Assembly (NCBI GenBank): GCA_023614405.1
Contig: CM042696.1
Location: 338,635,211-338,699,210 of the forward strand
Length of the DNA: 64,000 nt
Reading direction: 5' to 3'
Source of the DNA: Avena insularis
Taxonomy: Eukaryota > Streptophyta > Magnoliopsida > Poales > Poaceae
This document shows, in pieces, positions 56,031 through 64,000 of the stretch. Position numbers and translations under genes: made by a program. The notes under the pieces are model-generated. The model was not told where the DNA came from, did not search any database, and was given only the letters and a program-made list of their open reading frames with translations. The stretch's first letter is position 1; every line of letters starts with the position of its first letter.

Positions 56031-56810
56031 GCAGCATTGTCACAAAAAGAGACAGGTGCAGCCGCAAATGTTTCCACAGTCACCCGATATATCGATCCAC
56101 CACTGTATGCCGATAAGCTCCACCATATCAAGCAATTAGAAGGTGAACTTTGGGTTATAAAGGCCATGGAGCGCGAGGCATTCTTGCTGGAATAAATCTC
56201 AAGGGAGAGCTAGAGCATGCTATATAAGTTTCTCGCAAATCCCCCGAGTCCTTTCTTTTATTGTTCTGACATAGGCTGATCCTTTCTTGTTTTCCAAGCA
56301 TCCGCTTAAGCGCGGTGGAGGAGTCTCGACTCCTCAAGTATAGGATTAGTGCTCTGATAGACTGTTCATCGAGTGCCAACACAGATTTCTCGACTAACCA
56401 AAATCGGGCGTATACTTTGGCTCTTCTTCAGGATCGAGTGTCAGAGGTGGAGTAGTTTGTCGAGTGTTACCTCTCTTCCCTGGCTATGGACTATAATGCA
56501 ATGTTCCCCATAGACCCGCAACCACAGGGACTGGCCGCACTAACGGAGAAGTTCTAGCAAGGTGAAGCGATCCACCATTTTATGAAACTGCAGCTTATTG
56601 CGGGTGCCAAGGTTGCTCTTGCTTGGGTGCATGTACATCATTCGGCGATAGATTTAGATGCTATGTCGTAGAGTCTCGCTTCTCCACTAGGTGGTGTCAT
56701 GGTAGATATGTCTCCCCATTATGAGTCTACTCGTAATCCAGCTATTCGAATAATTCATCGATGCCTTGACATAGATCAGGAGTTTTTTCTGAATTTTCCC
56801 ATATAGTTAG
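56031..56810 (+). pseudogene. Antisense gene of second Tat element, last exons
   Basis: This continues in frame from 42919. The plus strand reads ALSQKETGAAANVSTVTRYI and LHHIKQLEGELWVIKAMERE (coiled-coil style), with a stop at about 56191-56193. Further exons include AMFPIDPQPQGLAALTEKF and QLIAGAKVALAWVHVHHSA. The latter match MFPLDDTPSSLLALLAKF and LVAGAKAALSMVRLHRPDVD at 33475-33620 of the first Tat element. Internal TAGs near 56556 and 56668 show decay. This match between two independent Tat copies supports the antisense gene extending this far. Confidence 0.65.
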
Positions 56811-57259
56811 GATGTTGATCCTGTTAAAGGACATGTAAACTATGTAAAGATTGTGTATACATCGGCTCAAATATACCTGTTGCTAATTTAATTTGATATT
56901 TTTGTGTAGATGGCTATTGCGGATGCACCCTACGTGAGAACTTTTCGTTAGCCTGATGCCCGTGGGCTGAATGAGCTACTCGGGTCAAGGCTCTTTTTGG
57001 ATGTATTTTGAGGGTTGGCCAAAAGTTTTTTTTGAGTTTGTGCTGATTAGCGAAACCTCCTAGTATCATAGTATGATTATGTGATAATCTTATTAGCTGA
57101 GCCTCCGAGTATAAGGTGTGACAAAAAGTAAAGAATTGAAATTGAGACTTGGTTGAAAGAACTTAGCTTTATTTATATCGAGTATAGAGGTACATGTTTT
57201 GGCGTAGTCGCTTGGCTGTTGGCCTTATTGAAAGAAAATTGCGGGAAGTAAATGTGCTA
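56811..57259. other. Tat remnant, spacer between antisense gene and integrase end
   Basis: I see no gene. The stretch corresponds to 33771-34209 of the first Tat element and includes a gagcctccgagtataa box like the gcttagcccccgagtac box at 34052. Confidence 0.55.
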
Positions 57260-58337
57260 AGCGTAGAAACATCGTAGCGGTGCAACGTTCCACGGGTTGG
57301 AGTACTTGACTCCAGTCTTCATGTCTTGATCTAATATGATCCGCTAGGGATTACTCTATCATAATGTAGGCTCCCTCCCATGGTGATTCAAGTTTGCGGT
57401 GGCCATCTTGCTTGTGGCGAAGGACCAAGTCCCCCATGATGAAGGACCTGGGACACAGTCGATGGCTGTGGTAGTTGGGTAGCTTCTGTTGATACCGGAT
57501 TGCTCTTTCGAGGGCCAGGTCTCGAGCTTCGCCTAGTGCGTCAACATCATCTTAGAGGGCCCTTGTAGAGGTTTCTTCAACGTATGCTATGACTTGTGGA
57601 GCCTCATGAGTTATCTCCACTGGAAGCACGATGTCGGCTCTGTGGACTAGGAAGAAAGGAGTTTCTTGTGTAGCGGTATTTGGGTGGTGTGTAAGATCCA
57701 TAGATGGAGGGTAACTCATCTACCCAAGCACCCTTTGCTCTTTCGAGTGGTGTTAGGAACCTTTTATTGATGCCATTGGTCACAAGTACATTGGTTTTTC
57801 CACTTGGTCGTTGGTTTGCGGGTGGGAAACCAAGGTGTAGCTCACTTGTATTCCCATCTCCTTGCAGTAATCCTTGAATTCTCCAGAAGTGAAGTTTGAT
57901 CCGTTATCGGTAATGATGCTATGAGGAACCCCAAAATGGAAAACTATTGACTTAATGAAGTTCATAGCCGAAGTAGCATCTTGGTTGGTGATAGGCATTT
58001 CCTCGATCCACTTAGTAAATTTTTTGACTGCAATGAGCAGAGAGACGAGTCCTCCAGGAGATGACTTGTGGAGTTTGCCCACCATATCGAGTCCCCATTG
58101 GGCGAATGACCAAGCCTAAGGTATGGGGGCCAGTTCTGTCGTGGGTGCGTTTGGTTTTGTGGTGAAACACTGGCATGCTTCACATGTCCTCAGTATGTCC
58201 TTCATGTCCTGGACCATGGTAAGCCAGTAGAATCCTTCTCGGAAGGCATTGGCTTCTATTGATCGGATGCTGGCGTGGTGGCAACATATACCTTCATGGA
58301 TATCCTCGAGGATGAGCTTCCCTTCCTCGGGTGTCAT
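57260..58337 (-). pseudogene. Integrase of second Tat element
   Basis: Minus strand: LEDIHEGICCHHASIRS and CEACQCFTTKPNAP (zinc finger), QWGLDMVGKL, KFTKWIEEMPITN, FGVPHSIITDNGSNFTSGEF, and HPQTNDQVEKP. All three catalytic acids (Asp, Asp, Glu) are present here, unlike the first Tat element. The frame is broken near 58090-58115 (a TAG) and again near 57780. The C-terminal part follows in other frames to about 57260. Confidence 0.85.
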
Positions 58338-58751
58338 GCATTCCTAGAGAACACCCAAGATACTCCTTTCGTAGAGTTCTCCCTTGATTACTCAGAAGTC
58401 CCTGGATTGGTGGGTGATACGTTGTGCTTCAACTGTATCTTCTAGGAGTTCTCCATTTATCATGCACGTTAGGAATGTCTACATCGTGGGTTATCGTCAT
58501 GAAATCTTTGGGTTCTTCCTCGTCTTTTGGAGAAAGTGTCTTGGGTTCGGGTGAGGGTGCAGCCCCCGAGCTAGTCTACGATTTTGCCTCCTTGCGTGCC
58601 TTTTATTCTGTGGCATGAGTGGATTTTTTTACCTTGATGGAGAGCTCACTGGTTACCTCCCGAAAACAATTGGGTGGTACGGGTAGGTAGAGGTACCCGA
58701 TGTTTGCAAGATATTCACCTTCTTTGTTGCTTATTCTGCTGATATGGGAGA
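58338..58751 (-). pseudogene. Second Tat element, RNase H tail and linker
   Basis: Minus strand ISHISRISNKEGEYLANIG and YLYLPVPPNCFREVTSEL match the end of the archaeal-like RNase H (RHVGRESNEEEDALTNIG) and linker of the first Tat element. The upstream half is on the other side of the LARD insertion, at 62806-63060. Confidence 0.75.
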
Positions 58752-61700
58752 TGTAACACCCTCGAATCGGTCCTATGTAAGTTTTAGCTCTTCCCGCCAA
58801 ACCCGCATCAAAACGATTCAAGGACGCCCACCAGGCACTTTCGTGAAGGTGGAAAAAGAAGTAATATCATTACACAATAGTCCATGATGGAACCCACAGA
58901 ACAGATATATATACAACAACGACTCCATGAGTCAAAAATACAGATATACAGTACAAAGATCCAAATCATCTTGAAATCGATACAACATCCGAGTATAGAT
59001 AAGAAGCAAATGGGGCGAAGAGCCCTGAAGAATTACCAATGGCGTCCATAACCCTGCCCAGGCCAAGCCGGAAGGGTAACCCTGCTAACGACGTCGATCT
59101 CAAACCTGCTAGAACAAAAGGGGTGCCGACAAAGGGCAAAGGAAAAAGATGAGCATCAAGATCGAGGCCAAGACACACGAGGCTAGAATTGGCGCTCTCG
59201 CCTACATAGGTATGGTGGATCAAGCGGCGCAACATGCATGCACTAAACAACCTATAGAGACTCGGTACAACTGTCGGCTATTAGAGAGAGATAAGAAAGA
59301 CCTATTCGGAACCACCTGATACTAACACCAATCATACCCATCCTGGCATTTCCCCCTCGAGACCAAACGAGGAAGTCAAGCCGAGGAACTCACACAGTTG
59401 GCAATTTTATTTATTCCATTATAGTTGAAGCACTTACTAATCAGATATAGATAGCATGAGTCATCCTGATAGCATAAGTAGTGGGCAGTTTTAGTTAATC
59501 ATTCAGTTGTAGTTGCAGTACTTACTAGTCAGATACAATTAGCATGTGACATCCCAAACCCAGCAGTTGTTGGCACTTTTATTTCATTCCATTGGAGTTG
59601 CGATACTTACTAGGCAGATATAACATGACCCAATACACCCTAGTTCCACCAGTTGTCGGCACTTTTATTATCCATTCCATTATAGTGAAGCTGATTACTA
59701 CTCACGTATTAAGTCAAATTTATAGCACTACTTTAGTTATGCTTATCTATGATCGAGATACTGTGCTCCAAATCGTCCATAACCGCGGACACGGCTTTCA
59801 GAAAGATTTACCCTGCAAGGGTGCACAAATAGCAACACACACACGATCAACCTCGGAAAAACCAAATCAAAACCCAACGAGGCTTTCACGACAAAGCAAT
59901 CATAGGATTCATAAAATATTTCAGGGGGCTACCCCACTAAGCTACCCGCGATGAAGTTGGCCGGCTCCGAGACGGACCCAGGGTTTGTGTGGACGGCGGT
60001 AAACGACTGGGAACCGAAAATGTGACTGGGCTTGTCGATACAGCGAAAACGTGTCACGATCCAAAACAGTACACGTGCTCCACGCACAACCGTAAATAAA
60101 GCAGTAAAGCATGGCATAGGTACACGATAGTAATAAAGCCCCAAACTAGTTTGTGGCCCCAAGAAATAAGAAATAAATCACGCTCTGGATAAGGGGATTC
60201 ATGGTCCCATATGCGGATAGTGCGATAGTCAAGGAACAGGTATCAAGTACTCGGGGTCCTACGGGACACAAGTGAGCATGGAAGAACCAAATAACATCTA
60301 TTGCCCACTGATGCCTCTGCATTAGTTATATCTATTCCCAGCATTTTAATAGTTGCATTTAAAGTCATGATCATCTCCACCATTAAGCATCTCCACCAAT
60401 TATCATGTGTCAACTTGCCATCAACGGTGAAAAGACAACGACGCGAAGCAACACATAAGCAAGCAACTACGACTCACAAGGCTGGCTATCTATCAAACAA
60501 CAGGCAATAGGATGTGTCCATGGCAATATAGAGGCTGCAAGGAGTATAAATGGTGCACGGAAACTAAAGCATCGCAACACGGATATCAATAGATCAACAG
60601 GAAGAAATAAAGACTATAAAAGCAAAATAGGTAGAAAGAGGGAGATGCTCGCCTGGGAAGCACTGCCGGAGATACATATCCGAAGGACTTGTCGATACTC
60701 GCATCAACTCAACGGCCTAATCCACGAAGAACCAAAGAACTAAAAGAAACACCGGATGCACTATTTAATACTACGGTAGAAGATCAGGCATGATGCATGT
60801 ATCACATGGCAAAGGTGCGATGCGACTATGCAATATTAAGCGGAACCAGGGTCCCGACAATTAATTAGATGGTTCATGTTGTTTAGATACCCCGCAATTT
60901 AAATGTTGACTTAACAAGGCAAAACATGGCATCGGTTTGCTACACGAATTTAAATGGAGTCCGGAATAAGACAAATATATCCCGCATAAACACTCCATTT
61001 TTAATTTAGGCGAATCGTCGAAATAACCCCAAACACCCACAATATGCATGCAAGTATGAACAATTTAATATGCACCAGATGAATGTCATATTTTATAAAA
61101 ATAAGGGGGATCTCGGATAGGAGTCACACATTGGGAACGCGACGATCTTGGTTTCGAAGGGATTCGGGTTTGGTCTTCGGACGCCAGGATCGGGCTTCAG
61201 ATCCGAGGACGGGGTCTTGCCGTCCGAGAAGGAGAACTTGGTGTTTGGCCTCGGTTGTTGATAGTGCACCTGGCTCCGGTGTCAGGATGGTTGATTCAAC
61301 CTAGGAAGCAGATTGATGCCCATGGTTCTCGTCTAACTTTTCCACCAGGAGGTATCTGCAGTAGACCGGCAGCCGATGGTAGTATCCTCGAGAATGCTGC
61401 TCGGCGCCACGTCTTCACTGTTCCCATGCTTCATCAAAACAAAACCAACATGATGCACCCACCGCATGCCTGTAGATGAGGTAGTACTAGCAGCAATAGA
61501 AATGCATGTACTAACATGTCTACTCGCGCGTGGAGTCACAAGAGGCAGAGCATACACATGCTCTTGAGCACATCGAACTAGAACTGACCACCGGAGAGAG
61601 AGCAGGGGCAGGACAGCGGACGAGCGGCTCGGCGGTGCTGCGAGGAGGTCGACCCGAGGCGGCGGCCGGAGGTCATTGGCAAGCACGGAGGGTGATCGGA

Positions 61701-62800
61701 GGCGGGCTCGCTGGTGGCAATAGGCACGGTCGAAGTAGGAAGCGAGCAGCAGGGACGCGAAGGAGAGAAGGGCCGGGGTGGAGCTTCTGGCGTGCTCGGG
61801 GAGGCTTCGAGGAGGGTGCCGGTGGTGGAGAACGTCACCGGCAGGGAAGGCCCATGGCGGCGGCTCTACAGGAGATGGATCAGATGCGAGCGGCCGAGAG
61901 CGAGGGCGAGCGGCCGGTCGCAGGGGCTCGAGGCGGGCCATATCGGTGTGGTGCCCTACAAAGAGAAGGAGAGGAGGATCGAGGGGGCGGCGGCAGATCA
62001 ATCGAGGGAAGAGGGAGGACAAGGTGGGGTGGTTGCCTGTCGGTGTTTGTGCGGGGCAGGGACGTGTGAGCGAGCGGGGATAGAGAGGTAGGGCTGAGGA
62101 TCGGTGGGGATCAATCCCGATGGTCCACGGGGTGGGGGGCCGTGTGCGGATCAAGCGGGGTGGGGCCAGGGTCACGCACTCACGCGAGCGAGGAAGCGAG
62201 CGTTGGCAAGCGGGGCTTGGGTCGAGCGCATAGGTCGTATGCGGGGTGGTTGTCGGTAGCTGGGCCCCAGGGTGGGGCCAGGCTGCAGGGCGCGTCTGGT
62301 TGTGGTGCACGGGAGTGAGCAGGTGCAGCGTGTCACGCGTGCTGGCGTGTACCACGGCAGGGTGGGGTGGGCCAGGTGGGAGCGGGCATGTGGGTGGCAG
62401 CGACGGGGTGGAGCTGAGGTTGATTTGGTGGTGGTTGGTCTAGGGTTTGGGTAGGTGTGGGTTAGGGTTTAATCTGGAGGTGGCCGGCTGGGCTTTTGGG
62501 CCTAGATGGCTGCCTCCCAAAAATAATACAAGTTTTATTTATTTATTTAAAAGACTTTTGTAATATGTTTTTAGACAAATAAAATATCCGGAAGAGACCA
62601 GGGTTTTAATTTGAAATAAAGACAGGGAATATTTAGAAAACAAATATAGGCTTTTAGAAAATAGTTTTAGGTAAACATATGCATGATGATATGACGATGC
62701 TCAAATGCAATGTGGCATGATGACATGAGCATGCGGTCATGATGATGCGCCAAACAAAAACACAACGATTTTCTAGTAGTGGTTTTACCGGGGTGCTACA
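58752..62800 (-). mobile_element. LARD-like solo LTR (about 4 kb) inserted in Tat RNase H
   Basis: The plus-strand ends are TGTAACACCC (58752) and GGGGTGCTACA (62800), mutually inverted, and the exact 5-bp duplication ggaga lies at 58747-58751 and 62801-62805. No pol or gag motif and no internal LTR pair is seen in 4049 bp. The size and end sequence fit a solo LTR of a large-LTR Gypsy derivative (Sukkula-like), but that name is tentative. It contains a tandem repeat (59390-59710) and a GC-rich part (61500-62450). The latter holds a 340-codon minus-strand open frame of low complexity that I do not regard as a gene. Confidence 0.7.
59390..59710. repeat. Four diverged tandem units of about 80-95 bp
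   Basis: Each unit holds cagttg-ggcac/attttattta, then ttccattatagttg, then a gatactTactag-cagata-like block. Starts are near 59396, 59486, 59562 and 59647. Confidence 0.65.
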
Positions 62801-62805
62801 GGAGA

Positions 62806-63060
62806 CCTCACACCCATCGAAGTAACCCTCAATCATGATGTACATGTTGTAGTATGCGATCATGCTGTTGCTGATGGCGTCGCACTTGTTCATTGCTTGT
62901 TGTGCAACAAGGTTTGAATCTCCAAATATTTTGAGGTAAGTTGCGACGTAGGCTTTTGCCATACGCATACCATGCAACAGGGCCTCGTATCCAGCTTCGT
63001 TGTTTGACACGTTTGGGAAGCTCATCTGAAGTATGTAGCGCACTTTATCTCCTTAGGGTG
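62806..63060 (-). pseudogene. Second Tat element, archaeal-like RNase H front part
   Basis: Minus strand RYILQMSFPNVSNNEAGYEA, LLHGMRMAKAYVATYLKIFG and DSNLVAQQAMNKCDAISNSM match the 35270-36043 domain of the first Tat element. The frame ends at GYFDGCEVS exactly at the ggaga duplication of the LARD insertion. Confidence 0.8.
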
Positions 63061-63746
63061 ATATCATTATGACACCAGCACCCGCTCCTTAGGTACTTTT
63101 GGATCCGTCAAAGTACATGGTCCACTCACTCGATAGATCTAGGGGACCCATGCTTTGGAGTTCCATCCACTCTGTGATGAAGTCAGGCAGGACCTAAGAC
63201 TTTATTGTTTTTCGCTTCTCATACACAATGTCTCGAGGGGATAGCTCGATGCCCAGAGAGAGACACGCCCTGTAGCTTCGGGGTTGTTGAGGATCTTGGA
63301 GAGAGGAGCCTCGTTGACCACCACTATCGGATGCTCGGAGAAGTAGTAGCATAGTTTTCGCACCATCATGAAGACACCATATGCAAGCTTATGATAATGT
63401 GGGTACCTTTGTTTAGACGGAGATAACACCTCACTGAGGTAGCATACCAGCCTCTATACACCGTGGGTTTTTCCTTCTTTAGGTCATTCGACGACCAGTA
63501 CTATGCTGATCACCTAGTTGGTGGCGGCGATGTACAATAGTAGTGGTTCCTTTTCCTTTGGTGACACCAGGATAGGTGATGTTGAGAGTGTTTTCTTGAG
63601 GTTTTCAGAGGCTCGTTGGGCTTCATCGGTCCACTTGAAGGTGTATGATTTATTTAGCAGTGCATATAATGGCAATGCCTTTTCACCCAGCCGAGCGATG
63701 AATCAGCTTAGTGTCGCCATGCACCTAGCTAGCTGTTGGACACCTC
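63061..63746 (-). pseudogene. Second Tat element, reverse transcriptase end and first RNase H
   Basis: Minus strand: LGEKALPLYALLNKSYTFKW, STSPILVSPKEKEPLLLYIA, LSPSKQRYPHYHKLAYGVFM and EHPIVVVNEAPLSKILNNPE, parallel to 36122-36559 of the first Tat element. Several in-frame stops are present, for example within the part corresponding to AATNQVVS. It is cut at 63746 by the hAT-like insertion. The rest of RT and gag would lie beyond it. Confidence 0.85.
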
Positions 63747-64000
63747 CAGGGCCGGCTCTATTTTTAGTGGGGCCCTGGTGCGAAGTTGACACATGGGCCC
63801 TAAGACTAATGATAGACAAATATATATCTACTTTTACTTTTAAAATACTAAAAATTAACATTCAAATACATTTTTTTAAAGTAGACCAAGTAGTATTTCC
63901 TGCTAGTATCACCTAAAATTGTGAGGGAATTGAGTATACCATACATAAAGAATTAAGGATAGAACCCTAATGATATCCTGCAAGCAAGGGAAAAATTGAT
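63747..64000. mobile_element. hAT-like element, left end, truncated by window
   Basis: It begins cagggccggctct inside the RT coding sequence. CAGGGCCGGC-type ends are usual for plant hAT elements and hAT MITEs. The expected 8-bp duplication cannot be checked because the right end is outside the window. No coding sequence is seen. Confidence 0.55.

Noticed and set aside
61333..62355. 340-codon minus-strand open frame in GC-rich DNA
   Set aside because: Low-complexity Pro/Arg/Ser-rich translation without domains, inside a LARD-like LTR. Overlapping plus-strand frames are also open, as expected from GC-rich sequence.
1..64000. CRISPR-like spaced repeats, tRNA or rRNA genes
   Set aside because: No short exact repeats with regular unique spacers, no tRNA or rRNA signatures. 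The repeated arrays seen are degenerate and lie inside transposons.

Overview
This is plant nuclear DNA, almost certainly from a Triticeae grass (wheat, Aegilops, rye or barley group). A BARE/Angela-type Copia element, Athila- and Tat-type Gypsy elements, Tnp2-type CACTA transposons and MITEs with Stowaway and other ends are stacked inside one another, as is typical of Triticeae intergenic space. I see no intact host gene, rRNA, tRNA or CRISPR. The only host-like coding trace is a broken RING-H2 finger gene at about 2.3-3.0 kb. Species and family names beyond lineage level are tentative because no database was searched.

Layout, left to right. 1-3.3 kb: MITE remnants, a small unassigned ORF and the RING-H2 pseudogene. 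3.3-26.4 kb: one CACTA element on the minus strand (Tnp2, DUF4218 and DUF4216 modules, introns still visible). It is split at 6458/22646 by a non-autonomous Athila-like Gypsy element (6459-22645, 5-bp target duplication actcg). That Gypsy element is itself split by a full-length Angela-type Copia element (8220-16783, duplication gagac). The outer half of the CACTA carries an array of degenerate repeats of about 125 bp and ends in a CACTACAAGAAA terminus at 26435. 27.65-42.0 kb: the 3' end of a second CACTA, split by a complete 13-kb Tat-lineage Gypsy element (28068-41113, duplication acagt). This element has gag-PR-RT-dual RNase H-IN on the minus strand and a long multi-exon antisense gene on the plus strand.

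42.0-63.7 kb: a decayed second Tat-lineage element. Its antisense gene is interrupted at 42919/56031 by a cluster of Athila-type LTR units: one solo LTR, then an LTR-internal-LTR-internal-LTR tandem element of 11.7 kb. Its RNase H is interrupted by a 4-kb LARD-like solo LTR (58752-62800, duplication ggaga). A hAT-like element begins at 63747 and runs off the window.

No cellular pathway is encoded. The information lies in transposon biology: insertions resolved to the base by matching target duplications; LTR divergences (by eye, about 7% for the outer Gypsy and 3-4% for the inner Copia) that agree with the nesting order; a tandem retroelement made by LTR recombination; a non-autonomous element with an orphan 267-codon ORF and a hairpin preserved by a compensatory base change; and antisense genes in two separate Tat elements. 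Every pol gene I could read is damaged by stops, frameshifts or changed catalytic residues, so nothing here looks autonomously mobile.
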